This document shows positions 7,445-16,561 of a DNA stretch of 47,612 nucleotides, one piece after another. Under the pieces are notes generated by a model. The model was not told the origin of the DNA. It saw nothing but the letters and a program-made list of their open reading frames with translations, and did no database searches. Source of the stretch: Faecalicoccus sp. (GTDB taxonomy: Bacteria; Bacillota_I; Bacilli_A; Erysipelotrichales; Erysipelotrichaceae); contig JAGAWH010000129.1 in assembly GCA_017941505.1 (NCBI GenBank), forward strand, positions 1 to 47,612, given 5' to 3'. A program made the position numbers and the translations under genes. Numbering within the stretch: the first letter of the stretch is position 1; the number at the start of each line of letters is the position of its first letter.

Positions 7445-8525
7445 TCTTTCCTAAAATATGCTCAATAAACTGAACAACACGTTTTGTGTTTTGTCCATCA
7501 TCATATTTCATATATTTTTCTTTAAATTTTTTTCTTTTATCCAGATATACCGATCCATCTGCATATAAGGCATCGGAAAGCTCTTTTTCATTATGACAGA
7601 CAGGTCCCGGGAAATCCTTTTCATAGTCAATATTTAATCCAATATTCTCCTGATAAGTTTCGATATCCGGTATATAGCTGATATACGGTTTATTCAATAA
7701 AGACCAATCAAAGAAAACCGAAGAATAATCTGATATTAAAACATCGCTGACATTCATCAAGACATATAAATCTTCTGCATTCATATTGATACATTGTTTG
7801 CCATCCAGTTTCATATCCCCTAATAGCGGATGAAACTTATAAAGAATCAAAGTATCCGGACTTAAATCCATCTTAGTGATATCCGGTGTAACCATATGAA
7901 ATCCATCAATGATGTTGCCGCGAAACGTAGGAGCATATAAAACTAACTTTTTGCCCTTACATTCCGGATGTTTTTGATAAAATGAATCCATTTCCTGATT
8001 TTTAAGCAATGTATCTAGTCTTGGCATACCCGTAGTGATAACTTGATCTTCTTTTACATTGAAAGATTTCGCATATACCGGTTTCCAATAATCGGCATTG
8101 GATATCACATAATCATAATTGTTGATCGGATACTGTCTTTTTATTTCATTCCCGAATTTTTTAACAGCTCCGCACGCATGCCATATCTGTAATACTTTAC
8201 AGCCTTTCGGCTTACGGGTGCTGACAATATAGTTATTGTCATTCAAAATAATCAAGGCTGATTTTTTCATCTCAATCAATTGTTTTAAACAATTAAAGAA
8301 ATATTTCAGATCTCCCATCATATTCTGTTCAAAGCGAATCAAATTATAATGAATATCATACTTTCCGCTTTCCTTTAACATGTCATCTATTAATTTGAAA
8401 TCCGATGTTAAAGTATTTGATGTCAACGAAATAAAAGTAATACGATTCGGTTTGCGGCGGATATAAAAAGTTAAAACATTTACTATCGCTAAGACAATAT
8501 TTAATATTTTTTTTGCCAATCCCAT
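7437..8525 (-). CDS. CDP-glycerol glycerophosphotransferase family protein (TagB/TagF type), last gene of the tag cluster
   Basis: Predicted peripheral membrane enzyme that transfers glycerol-3-phosphate from CDP-glycerol to a lipid-linked wall-polymer acceptor. The family motifs are present: QIWHACGAVKKFG (catalytic His116), LVLYAPTFRGN, YKFHPLLGD and ISDYSSVFFDWSLLNKP. The N-terminus (about 1-22) is an amphipathic or hydrophobic anchor. At 362 aa it is close to TagB (primase) in size, and its WHACG instead of WHGTP separates it from the two upstream homologues. GGAGGT precedes the ATG; 2 bases separate it from the upstream gene, so they are co-transcribed. Which of the three homologues is primase and which polymerase is inference. 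Confidence 0.88.
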   Translation of the reverse strand: MGLAKKILNIVLAIVNVLTFYIRRKPNRITFISLTSNTLTSDFKLIDDMLKESGKYDIHYNLIRFEQNMMGDLKYFFNCLKQLIEMKKSALIILNDNNYIVSTRKPKGCKVLQIWHACGAVKKFGNEIKRQYPINNYDYVISNADYWKPVYAKSFNVKEDQVITTGMPRLDTLLKNQEMDSFYQKHPECKGKKLVLYAPTFRGNIIDGFHMVTPDITKMDLSPDTLILYKFHPLLGDMKLDGKQCINMNAEDLYVLMNVSDVLISDYSSVFFDWSLLNKPYISYIPDIETYQENIGLNIDYEKDFPGPVCHNEKELSDALYADGSVYLDKRKKFKEKYMKYDDGQNTKRVVQFIEHILGKML

Positions 8526-8527
8526 AA

Positions 8528-9730
8528 TTAACGGACCTCCGCAATAATATCCACTACTCTTTCGGAAGCCTTTCCATCATCTAAGTTATTAAAATACGCA
8601 TTAAACTCTTTCATTTTGGAGTAATCATAAACACCGTTTTTCACATCCTCGATTAAAGCTGTTTCATCCTTATATATCTTCCCCGGAAGATCGGTATTGA
8701 TATCAAAATAGAATCCTCTTAAATCGGATGCATATTGTTCCAAATCATACATATAGAAATAAATAGGTCTCTTTAATATCGCATAATCATAGAAAACACT
8801 GGAATAATCGGTAATCAATATATCGCTTAATACATACAGCTCATTGATCTCTGCTTCAGCCGGAATCGAATATAAAAATCCATTCAGAGAAGCATCGTTT
8901 TCATATTTATTGATAATCAGATAATGCGGCTTAAAGACAACCACAAAATCCTCTCCTAAAATCTCTTTCCATTTATGGAAATCTGCCTTTAATTCAAAGG
9001 TATATCCTTCCATCACATAGGAGTTATCTCTCCATGTCGGAGCATACAATACAATTGTTTTATCTTTCGGCAGATGAAATTTATCCTTTAAGGCATCTAT
9101 TTCTTCTCTTGTCGCATTCGAGATAAAATCATTGCGCGGATATCCCGTTTCAATTAAGCGCTCCCGATTAATTCCGAATGCGCTTTGAAATACCTTGGTA
9201 CAGAAGGCATTCGGTGAAATCATATAATTATAACGAGCTACATCTACATCATAGCTGAGACACATCTTCTCAAAAGAAATCCCTGAGCGATAAAAAGTCG
9301 TGTCTGCAGAAACATCAATATCATGCGCTAAGCGTTTTAAAGGTGTGCCATGCCAGGTCTGCAGATAGAATTGATTGTCTTTCTTTCGCATATACATCGG
9401 CATTTTACAGTTAATGATCCAATACTTAGCCTTCGACATATAATAAAAATAAGGGAAACTGAAATATTCCTTAATTTCAGCTCCCGGAATAACGATATCT
9501 TTCTTTTTATGATGTTTGATAAACCAGATAAAACGATATCCTTCGAAGCGGGGATCCTTTTGAATTTGTTCATAGATGGCTCTTGGGTTATCCGAATATC
9601 CTTTCCCGTGAAATGAAATAAAAATCATCAATTTATCGTTTACAGGAAACAAGCGATATGTCAAAAGGTAGAGAATGCGAACGATTTCCCCCGCAAATAA
9701 TTTCAATTTTCTGACAACAGCCATCTTCAT
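8528..9730 (-). CDS. CDP-glycerol glycerophosphotransferase (TagF-like)
   Basis: 400 aa, same Glyphos_transf family as its neighbours. Visible: an N-terminal basic/hydrophobic anchor (KLKLFAGEIVRILYLLTYRL), ISFHGKGYSDNPRAIYE, LQTWHGTPLKRLAHD (catalytic His127), VLYAPTWRDNSY, VVFKPHY and ITDYSSVFYDYAILKRP. Likely adds glycerol-phosphate units to a teichoic-acid chain at the inner membrane face. AAGGAG lies 9 bases before the ATG at 9730, and the gene starts 4 bases after the upstream fusion gene. The primase or polymerase role cannot be settled from sequence. Confidence 0.9.
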   Translation of the reverse strand: MKMAVVRKLKLFAGEIVRILYLLTYRLFPVNDKLMIFISFHGKGYSDNPRAIYEQIQKDPRFEGYRFIWFIKHHKKKDIVIPGAEIKEYFSFPYFYYMSKAKYWIINCKMPMYMRKKDNQFYLQTWHGTPLKRLAHDIDVSADTTFYRSGISFEKMCLSYDVDVARYNYMISPNAFCTKVFQSAFGINRERLIETGYPRNDFISNATREEIDALKDKFHLPKDKTIVLYAPTWRDNSYVMEGYTFELKADFHKWKEILGEDFVVVFKPHYLIINKYENDASLNGFLYSIPAEAEINELYVLSDILITDYSSVFYDYAILKRPIYFYMYDLEQYASDLRGFYFDINTDLPGKIYKDETALIEDVKNGVYDYSKMKEFNAYFNNLDDGKASERVVDIIAEVR

Positions 9731-9734
9731 ACAT

Positions 9735-11993
9735 CTATTCTCCTTTACGATGGAAGAATACCTCTTCTACTACATTCTTCGATGCGTTTCCATCATCGTA
9801 ACAGCAGAAGCGGTCATAAAATTCATCATATCTTTCTTTATACTTTTCGTTGATTTCATCAATATGTTTGATGGCATCAATGACTTCTTCACTGGTATAT
9901 AAAAGCGGTCCCGGAATTTCCGTATTCATATCAATATAGAAACCTCTTAATTGGTTTTTATATTTTTCAATATCATACGTATAGAATAATACCGGTCTTC
10001 TTAAATTCGCATAATCAAAGAAAACACTGGAATAATCGGTAATACAGATATCGGAAATCAAATAAATTTCACTGATATCATCGTATTTACTTAAATTATA
10101 CGTAAATCCTTCCAGTCCGGTTGTATCGATATTATCCGCAATATAGTGATGTGTTCTTAATAACACAACATATTCATCAGATAATTCTTCCTTCATCTTA
10201 TGTAAATCGAGTGCCAGGGTAAATTTGTATTCACCCTTACCGTAGTGCTCATCATCCCGCCATGTAGGAGCATATAAAATCGTCTTCTTATCCTTTGGAA
10301 TACCTAATTTATTTCTTAAATCTTCGGCAATTTTATCCTTATTTGGATGATATAAGATATCATTTCTAGGATAACCGTATTCGAGCATCGGTCCTTCATA
10401 CATAAAGCAGGATCTAAATGTAGTCGTACTGAATGGATTGGCACTGATCAAATAATCCCATTCCTGTCTCTGGCGGAAGAATTGCTGCTTATATTTCGGT
10501 GATGCACTGGTAACTTCATCCTGGTCAAACACAAGACGTTTTAAAGGTGTACCATGCCATGTTTCCACAAAAGTCTGCTCTTCTCTTTTTCGATACCATA
10601 ACGGTTGTCTTACATTGAATACCAGATACTCGGCCGTAGCTAGGTATTTCGAATATTCAAATGAGAAACGTTTGATTTTCTTTGCGCCATAAGGAATTTC
10701 GGCATCATCGTTACATGCCCATACACATTCAAACTGTCCCGGATAATTCTTGGCAAGATATTCATAAATATATTTCGGTGAATCGGAATAATTCTTTGCC
10801 ATAAAAGTCTCAAATAAGACTACATTCTTTTTTACCGGCTGTTTGAGATAAATATGGTAATACGCAAGCTTATAAGCCGTATTTTTATCATTTTCCGCAA
10901 CGATCTTTTTTAATTTCTTTCGACCTAATTTCCAGCGAACTGCCTTTTGAACACCCTTTAAATCTCCGGCAATCATTGCCTGAATCATATGTGAATGATT
11001 CCTTGTCAGATTATCCAGCATTCTTGGATCACAATCGGAGACAGTCTTACTCATACGATCAAAGTAGGTGGTTCGCCATTCTTCATTTTTCGAGCGGCGG
11101 ATCCTTTTTGCCATTTTGTTGGTAACATATACAACTATTTTGCGGTCCAGATAATAGCGGACACGTCCATCCGGATTGATTAAGGTTCTGGTATACTCAA
11201 CGGCATCGCATCGTTCAAAGAAACGGTTATCATTTTCTTCCTGCCATAATGCCGGCTTGTTGATTGGGTCATTATGCTTACGCTTAATATATTCCGCATT
11301 TTCTGCCATAAAAGCCGAAGAGAGATTTTCTAAAAGCGGACACATAAATGTCATATCGCTGTAATAGCGGAAATCCTCTTTAAATGTAAATCCACCGTTT
11401 TTGACAAACTGCGTATTATACATTACTCCCAGGGCAGTAAACGTGCTGATTCCTTTTCTTTTTACCAGCAAATTGTATACCGCCAGGGAAACATCTTTAT
11501 TGTCATCACCAAAGCGATTTAAATAGTCATCGATTTTTTCCTGTTTGAGAATCTCTTTTTCTTCCAAATCGTCTTCATCGATTTCCTTTTTGGCACGTTT
11601 ATCTAAAAAATTGCCTTTATTGTTCCAGGTATTGGCAACCGGACCGTATACGATATCATAATCTTTTGTCTCAACAGCATTCATCAATACTTCAAGAGTA
11701 TGATCCAAAAGATAATCATCGCTGTCCAATAAATAGAAATAGTCACTCTCACATGAGGCGATTCCTAAATTGCGGGCAGCCGCAACACCGTGTTTTTCAT
11801 CCGGTAAAACGATTTTTTTGATGGTCAAGGCATCCGAAAAGTCGTCAATAATGGTATTGACGCTTTCATCGGCGTGATCCAAAACTAAGATCACATCAAA
11901 ATTCTGATAGGTGCTGTCCTTCAACGATTGAAAACATTCCTTTAAATAATGGTTGTACTTCCAGAAAGGAATGATGATACTTAAAGATTTCAT
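9735..11993 (-). CDS. Bifunctional GT2 glycosyltransferase / CDP-glycerol glycerophosphotransferase
   Basis: 752 aa with two catalytic modules. Residues about 1-250 are a GT-A family 2 glycosyltransferase (SIIIPFWKYNHYLKECFQSL, then YLLDSDDYL with the metal-binding acidic motif). Residues about 385-750 are a CDP-glycerol glycerophosphotransferase (VETWHGTPLKRL with His480, ILYAPTWRDDEHYG, RTHHY, ITDYSSVFFDYANLRRP). A helical charged linker joins them. The fusion suggests that one polypeptide adds a sugar and glycerol phosphate alternately or sequentially. It lies between tagD and the TagF-like gene, 1 base after tagD ends. Donor and acceptor sugars are unknown. Confidence 0.9.
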   Translation of the reverse strand: MKSLSIIIPFWKYNHYLKECFQSLKDSTYQNFDVILVLDHADESVNTIIDDFSDALTIKKIVLPDEKHGVAAARNLGIASCESDYFYLLDSDDYLLDHTLEVLMNAVETKDYDIVYGPVANTWNNKGNFLDKRAKKEIDEDDLEEKEILKQEKIDDYLNRFGDDNKDVSLAVYNLLVKRKGISTFTALGVMYNTQFVKNGGFTFKEDFRYYSDMTFMCPLLENLSSAFMAENAEYIKRKHNDPINKPALWQEENDNRFFERCDAVEYTRTLINPDGRVRYYLDRKIVVYVTNKMAKRIRRSKNEEWRTTYFDRMSKTVSDCDPRMLDNLTRNHSHMIQAMIAGDLKGVQKAVRWKLGRKKLKKIVAENDKNTAYKLAYYHIYLKQPVKKNVVLFETFMAKNYSDSPKYIYEYLAKNYPGQFECVWACNDDAEIPYGAKKIKRFSFEYSKYLATAEYLVFNVRQPLWYRKREEQTFVETWHGTPLKRLVFDQDEVTSASPKYKQQFFRQRQEWDYLISANPFSTTTFRSCFMYEGPMLEYGYPRNDILYHPNKDKIAEDLRNKLGIPKDKKTILYAPTWRDDEHYGKGEYKFTLALDLHKMKEELSDEYVVLLRTHHYIADNIDTTGLEGFTYNLSKYDDISEIYLISDICITDYSSVFFDYANLRRPVLFYTYDIEKYKNQLRGFYIDMNTEIPGPLLYTSEEVIDAIKHIDEINEKYKERYDEFYDRFCCYDDGNASKNVVEEVFFHRKGE

Positions 11994-11994
11994 A

Positions 11995-12381
11995 TTACTT
12001 TTTAAGTGACTCCTTTAATTCTGTTGTGGAAATGCCTTCGGTTCTTGGAAGATATACGACTTCACAATATTCCTTTAAAAAGTCGAATTTACCTTTCCAG
12101 TCATCTCCCATCACAAATACATCTACATTGTATTTTTTAACATCTTCGATTTTCTGATCCCAGTTTGTTTCCGGAATTACTTTATCTACATAACGGATGG
12201 CTTCTACAATTTCCATGCGGTCAGTATCTTTGATTTCGCATTTTTTTCCTTTAATGGCATTAAATTCATCCGAACTTACAGCTACGATCAAATAATCACC
12301 AAGAGCCTTAGCTCTTTTCAACAAGCGTAAGTGTCCAATATGGAATAAATCATATGTTCCGTATGTAATAACTGTTTTCAT
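11995..12381 (-). CDS. tagD: Glycerol-3-phosphate cytidylyltransferase
   Basis: Makes CDP-glycerol from CTP and glycerol-3-phosphate, the donor for the three glycerophosphotransferases that follow. The nucleotidyltransferase signature GTYDLFHIGHLRLL is at residues 8-21 (HxGH at 14-17) and the C-terminal RTEGISTTEL is diagnostic for TagD. 128 aa equals the usual TagD length. GGAGG precedes the ATG, 8 bases after tagH ends. Confidence 0.97.
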   Translation of the reverse strand: MKTVITYGTYDLFHIGHLRLLKRAKALGDYLIVAVSSDEFNAIKGKKCEIKDTDRMEIVEAIRYVDKVIPETNWDQKIEDVKKYNVDVFVMGDDWKGKFDFLKEYCEVVYLPRTEGISTTELKESLKK

Positions 12382-12389
12382 AAAGCCTC

Positions 12390-13214
12390 CTATCCAAATA
12401 ATCTTTCGAAAAAATTCCTTTCCTTTGCATCAATCAACCGCTTCTCAAATTTCTTCTCTAAAAACATCTTCTTTTCTTTTTTTGTCATAGCATCCATTTG
12501 ATCCACATATTCTGCATAATGCTCACAGACAGTTTCGATATCTCCCATCTCAACCAGCTCTCCGCCTTCAATCCACATACCTGTTTTACAAAACTCCAAT
12601 ACCTGCTGCAGCGAGTGGGAAATAAAGAAGATGGTCTTCCCTTCTTCATCTCTTAACTGCATCATTTTATTTAAACATTTTTTTGCGAACCCTTTATCAC
12701 CTACTGACAAAGCTTCATCGACAATAAAGATATCCGGGTTGAGCGCTAATGAAATAGAGAAACCCAATCTGGATTTCATACCGCTGGAATACTTTTTTAC
12801 CGGCTGGTACAAAAAGTCACCCAATTCCGCAAAATCAATGACATCGTTAGTAATCTGTTCGATGCGCTTTTTCTTTAAACCCATCAACGCTCCCTTAACA
12901 TTGATATTTTCAAGTCCGGTAAGCTGTGGGTTTAAGCCGGTATTGATCGCAACAAGGGTTTGTTCCCCATTAATGATCATATTTCCGCTGTTGATTTCGG
13001 AAATACCGGATAAAAGTAAGCTGAGGGTAGATTTTCCGGAACCGTTGGTTCCTAAGATTCCTACTACATCCCCTTTTTTTACTTTAAAAGAAACATTTTT
13101 TAAGGCATAAAATTCTTTACTGCCGGTTTTATATTGATTGTCTTTATTACGTAATGTATAGATTTTTGAAATATTATCTACAATTACTGCATATTCCTCT
13201 GTATTGTTGTCCAT
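12390..13214 (-). CDS. tagH: Teichoic acid ABC exporter, ATP-binding subunit
   Basis: ATPase of the exporter that moves the lipid-linked polymer across the membrane. Walker A GTNGSGKST at 55-63, ABC signature YSSGMKSRL, Walker B DIFIVDEAL and an H-loop FFISHS are all present. The N-terminal IVDNISKIYTLRNK and the stretch after Walker A resemble TagH/RfbE-type exporters. 274 aa: it lacks the long C-terminal extracytoplasmic domain of Bacillus TagH, as many Firmicute versions do. Cotranscribed with tagG (10-base gap) and tagD. Confidence 0.93.
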   Translation of the reverse strand: MDNNTEEYAVIVDNISKIYTLRNKDNQYKTGSKEFYALKNVSFKVKKGDVVGILGTNGSGKSTLSLLLSGISEINSGNMIINGEQTLVAINTGLNPQLTGLENINVKGALMGLKKKRIEQITNDVIDFAELGDFLYQPVKKYSSGMKSRLGFSISLALNPDIFIVDEALSVGDKGFAKKCLNKMMQLRDEEGKTIFFISHSLQQVLEFCKTGMWIEGGELVEMGDIETVCEHYAEYVDQMDAMTKKEKKMFLEKKFEKRLIDAKERNFFERLFG

Positions 13215-13224
13215 AAAATACCTC

Positions 13225-14055
13225 TTAAATCATATCGATAAATTTACGTTTAAACTTAAACATCAAGAAACATCCAAACGTAAAGACCACCGCCACTAAA
13301 AGCCAGAAATATAACGTCAAATTCGGGTGATAGAAAGGATTGCGGTTATAGAAAATCGAATCTCTGTATCCCTGAATCAAGTAATAGCTTGGATTTAACT
13401 TAACAAGCTTATTTAAAAGCTTATAGTAAGGAACCCTTTTATGGAATTCACAATTCCATAAGATAGGTGAAAAGTACATCAACATACGCATGATCGATGC
13501 CACAAATTTCTTAATATCTCTCCATAACATCGTAAGTACGGATAATACCAACGTTACGGATTCACAGAAAATAAAGGCACAGAACATATAGTAAATTAAC
13601 CACAGCCAGTTAAGTGTCGGGCGGTATCCGCAGATAAACAATGTCACAAAGGTGATTGCCATCATACAGAGATGGTTAAAAAATTCTTTTAAACAAACCG
13701 TAGCCGGTAATACCGATACCGGGAATTTCATCTTTGTGATGACATTGGTCTTTGCGAAAACGGCACTGCATCCATCGGTTACCGTCGGTCTTAAATACCA
13801 CCATACCGAATAACCGACGATCAGCCACGGAAGATATTCTACCGTGATTCCTTTATATTCCACGGCATTTCTTCCCCATGCGATACCAAATACCAGCCAA
13901 TAAGTAAATACCTGAATAGCCGGAGACGCAAAGTTCCAGAATATTCCAAAACGGGAATCACGCATATCCGCTAACAGCTCGTATTTCGCAATACTGTAAA
14001 TACGATATAAATTGGATAAATTTTCTTTTACTACATATGAAATACTTTTAAACAT
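13225..14055 (-). CDS. tagG: Teichoic acid ABC exporter, permease subunit
   Basis: ABC-2 type polytopic membrane protein, about 276 aa with six hydrophobic segments (for example YWLVFGIAW, YLPWLIVGYSVWWYL, MMAITFVTLFICG, FWLLVAVVFTFGCFLMF). It pairs with TagH to export the wall polymer. The amphipathic N-terminal YELLADMRDSRFGIFWNF is typical of the family. The open frame runs up to 14181, into rpoE, but AAGGTG just before ATG 14055 (MFKSISYV) and the rpoE terminator at 14092-14117 fix the start. First gene of the teichoic-acid cluster; no convincing promoter was identified in the 37 bases after that terminator. Confidence 0.92.
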   Translation of the reverse strand: MFKSISYVVKENLSNLYRIYSIAKYELLADMRDSRFGIFWNFASPAIQVFTYWLVFGIAWGRNAVEYKGITVEYLPWLIVGYSVWWYLRPTVTDGCSAVFAKTNVITKMKFPVSVLPATVCLKEFFNHLCMMAITFVTLFICGYRPTLNWLWLIYYMFCAFIFCESVTLVLSVLTMLWRDIKKFVASIMRMLMYFSPILWNCEFHKRVPYYKLLNKLVKLNPSYYLIQGYRDSIFYNRNPFYHPNLTLYFWLLVAVVFTFGCFLMFKFKRKFIDMI

Positions 14056-14091
14056 ATCATTCACCTTATTTCCTAGTTTACCAAACTTTAG

Positions 14092-14117
14092 AAAAAAAAT
14101 CTGCCAAATGGCAGATT
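14092..14117 (-). terminator. Intrinsic terminator of argS-rpoE
   Basis: AATCTGCC / GGCAGATT (8 bp, 4-nt loop, 14098-14117) then eight T on the minus strand, 12 bases past the rpoE stop. It separates the housekeeping operon from the tag cluster. Confidence 0.88.
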
Positions 14118-14128
14118 CTCTATTATAT

Positions 14129-14437
14129 TTACAGGTTCTCCTCAGAATCTTGTTCCATTTCTTCTTCATCCGAATCTTCATCGATTGCGATTGAATCTGT
14201 ATCCATAACGCTTTCGGAATATTTATGCCTTGAACGAAGATCCCATGTATTACCCGGCAGGCTTAAAAACCGTCCGTCTAATGATAGATCCGTATAAAAC
14301 TGAGCAATATTGTCTTCAAACTGGACTTGATTAAATCCCATATCTTTACTGACTTCTGTCCATAAGTCAATAAACGGAATACTTCCCGGATGATCGCCCA
14401 TAATTTGATAAGCGATGTCGATCATAGATTTTTTCAT
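14129..14437 (-). CDS. rpoE: DNA-directed RNA polymerase delta subunit
   Basis: Gram-positive-specific RNA polymerase subunit that speeds recycling and raises selectivity for initiating NTPs. The N-terminal HARE-HTH fold is visible (MKKSMIDIAYQIM, PIPFIDLW-like SIPFIDLWTEV, FYTDLSLDGRFLSL, WDLRSRHKY) and is followed by an acidic disordered tail (IDEDSDEEEMEQDSEENL). At 102 aa the acidic tail is much shorter than in Bacillus delta (about 173 aa). The upstream frame extends to 14470, into argS, but AAGGAG sits 9 bases before ATG 14437. It follows argS by 19 bases. Confidence 0.93.
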   Translation of the reverse strand: MKKSMIDIAYQIMGDHPGSIPFIDLWTEVSKDMGFNQVQFEDNIAQFYTDLSLDGRFLSLPGNTWDLRSRHKYSESVMDTDSIAIDEDSDEEEMEQDSEENL

Positions 14438-14456
14438 AAAATAAAACTCCTTAAAA

Positions 14457-16097
14457 CTACATTGATTCAACTGCTTCTACTCCGATGCAGTCTAAAGCAT
14501 TTGCCAAAACAATCTGTGTTGCCTTAACAAGTGCCAAGCGTTGAGAACTTAATTCTAAATTCTCTTTATCAATAACCTTGCAGGCATTATAGAAACTATG
14601 AAATTTAGATGCCAGATTCTGAATATAGTGACACATTTTGTGCACCTGTCTGGTCTTTGCGGTATCCACAATCACTTTATTGAATTCCTGAAGAGTTTTC
14701 ATCAATTCAATTTCCTTTTCATGTTTCAAATCCGCAAAACTGTCTGCGATTTCAATATCTGCTGCCTGTTTTTGAATAGAACACATGCGGGCATGCGCAT
14801 ATTGAGCATAATATACCGGATTTTCATTGGATTTTTTAGTAGCTAACTCAATATCAAAATCCAGATGAGAATCCAATGCTCTTTGCACGAAGAAATAACG
14901 TGCTGCATCCACACCTGTGCGTTCTACCAGTTCATTGATCGTTGTTGCGTTTCCAAGACGCTTTGACATCTTCACTTCTTCCCCGTTGGAAACTAAGCGA
15001 ACCATCTGGATAATATCTACGCTTAACTTATCCGGATCATATCCAAGCGCTGTCATGCTGGCTTTCAAGCGGGTGATATATCCATGATGGTCAGCTCCGA
15101 AGAAGTTGATAATTTCATCAAAGCCGCGTTCATATTTATTTTTATGATTGGCAATATCCGGAACTAAATATGTATAAGATCCATCTTGTTTTCTAAGTAC
15201 TCTATCTTTATCATCGCCAAGTTTTGTGGTCGCAAACCACAATGCTCCGTCTTTTTCATAGGTATAGCCCTCTGCTTCCATAATCGCAAGAGCTTTCTCT
15301 ACCTCACCGGCATCGCGGATTGCCTGTTCGCTGGTCCATACATCAAATTCAACGCGATAATTCTTTAAATCTTTTTTAATCTTATCTAATTCAAATTCAA
15401 CACCGACTTTTCTGAAGAATTTCAGATTTTCTTCAGTCGGTTCTAAATAGATATTCGGATATTTTTCAGCAAGAAGCTTACCTAATTCTTCCACATCTTT
15501 TCCGGCATATCCATCGGCCGGAATTTCGGTATCGATGCCATGGGCCTGACGATATCTGGCATTAATGGAAAGGGCAAGATTGGTAATCTGATTTCCTGCA
15601 TCATTGACATAATATTCTCTTGTTACATCATAGCCGGCTTTTTTCATAATGCGGGCACAGCTGTCTCCCCAGGCAGCTCCTCTGGCGTGTCCTAAATGCA
15701 GAGAACCTGTTGGATTGGCACTTACATATTCCAAATCAACTTTAATGCCATTGGAAGGCTGCTGACCATACGCTTCTTTTTTATTTAAGATATCGGCTAC
15801 AATCTGTGAATAACGGTCTTTAGATAACGTGAAATTCAGAAAACCCGGACCTGCAATTTCAATTGTTGATACATTGGCAGCTTCAAAATCAAAATGATCA
15901 ATGATATTTTGAGCAATCATGCGTGGATTTTGACGCAAAACTTTTGTCAGCTGCATCGCAGCATTCGATGAAAAATCACCGTGATTTTTATTTTTTGGCG
16001 TTTCCACGACAATATTCTGCCATTCTACATCGACATCAAAAGCGCTTTTAATTGCCTTATGAATTGCCTTTTTTAATTCAATATCAATAGATTGCAT
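14457..16097 (-). CDS. argS: Arginyl-tRNA synthetase
   Basis: Class Ia synthetase charging tRNA-Arg. N-terminal Arg additional domain (1 to about 85), HLGH (134-137, SANPTGSLHLGHARGA), KMSKR (376-380) and an all-helical C-terminal DALR anticodon domain are present. A canonical KMSKR is worth noting because many ArgRS enzymes lack it. 546 aa is normal. Its start overlaps the upstream DUF1934 gene by 25 bases; GGGGAGG precedes the ATG. The order DUF1934-argS-rpoE is conserved in Firmicutes. Confidence 0.97.
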   Translation of the reverse strand: MQSIDIELKKAIHKAIKSAFDVDVEWQNIVVETPKNKNHGDFSSNAAMQLTKVLRQNPRMIAQNIIDHFDFEAANVSTIEIAGPGFLNFTLSKDRYSQIVADILNKKEAYGQQPSNGIKVDLEYVSANPTGSLHLGHARGAAWGDSCARIMKKAGYDVTREYYVNDAGNQITNLALSINARYRQAHGIDTEIPADGYAGKDVEELGKLLAEKYPNIYLEPTEENLKFFRKVGVEFELDKIKKDLKNYRVEFDVWTSEQAIRDAGEVEKALAIMEAEGYTYEKDGALWFATTKLGDDKDRVLRKQDGSYTYLVPDIANHKNKYERGFDEIINFFGADHHGYITRLKASMTALGYDPDKLSVDIIQMVRLVSNGEEVKMSKRLGNATTINELVERTGVDAARYFFVQRALDSHLDFDIELATKKSNENPVYYAQYAHARMCSIQKQAADIEIADSFADLKHEKEIELMKTLQEFNKVIVDTAKTRQVHKMCHYIQNLASKFHSFYNACKVIDKENLELSSQRLALVKATQIVLANALDCIGVEAVESM

Positions 16098-16468
16098 AAG
16101 TCCTCCCCTTCATCAATCATCAAAGTGAACATAAAATCCTGTTGATCTTCCCCATTCACAATGGCATATTTTACTTTCACTGAATGATTTTTTATGCTTA
16201 ATTGCGATGTCTCGCACTGTATGTCAATTCTTCCGAATTCGCTGTCAATATGACCCGCTGTACGGGCATTTTCTTTTAATATCAAAAAAACATGAATATC
16301 TGAAATGCTTTCAATGATTAATGCAGAATGATAAATTTTCCATATGAAAGAATGTTCCTCATCTCCAAATGTCAAAACTACTTTGTTTTGAGATGATTGG
16401 GATGAGGCATATCCTTTATAAATCATATTTTGATTAATTTGGTCATACAGTCGTATTCTGCAAATCAT
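16073..16468 (-). CDS. DUF1934 beta-barrel protein (YwiB-like)
   Basis: 131 aa, predominantly beta-strand (for example FMFTLMIDEGEDLCNLLILN at the end), matching the uncharacterised DUF1934/YwiB family that sits directly upstream of argS in many Firmicutes. The function is not known. No Shine-Dalgarno precedes the ATG at 16468; an extended -10 box ends 9 bases upstream of it, so the transcript is probably leaderless. It overlaps argS by 25 bases. Confidence 0.82.
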   Translation of the reverse strand: MICRIRLYDQINQNMIYKGYASSQSSQNKVVLTFGDEEHSFIWKIYHSALIIESISDIHVFLILKENARTAGHIDSEFGRIDIQCETSQLSIKNHSVKVKYAIVNGEDQQDFMFTLMIDEGEDLCNLLILN

Positions 16469-16477
16469 AGCGAAGGC

Positions 16478-16506
16478 ATAATATCATAGATTTATATTTT
16501 TGCAAA
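16478..16506 (-). promoter_or_regulatory. Promoter of the DUF1934-argS-rpoE operon
   Basis: TTTGCA (16501-16506), 17-bp spacer and extended -10 TGATATTAT (16478-16486) on the minus strand. The ATG at 16468 begins 9 bases after the -10, leaving a leader of about 0-3 nt. Confidence 0.6.
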
Positions 16507-16532
16507 CAAAATTCACAACATTTTCAAGTGTT

Positions 16533-16561
16533 AAAATTCAGTGGTTTAGACACTAAATTTT
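16533..16561 (-). terminator. Possible weak terminator after the HD phosphohydrolase gene
   Basis: AAAATTTAGTG / CACTGAATTTT (11 bp with one U-G pair, 7-nt loop). The stop codon is within the 5' arm. The T-run is part of the stem and no extra T-tract follows, so efficiency is doubtful. Confidence 0.4.

Noticed and set aside
14056..14181. Upstream extension of tagG into rpoE
   Set aside because: It would cross the rpoE terminator and overlap rpoE; the RBS supports ATG 14055.
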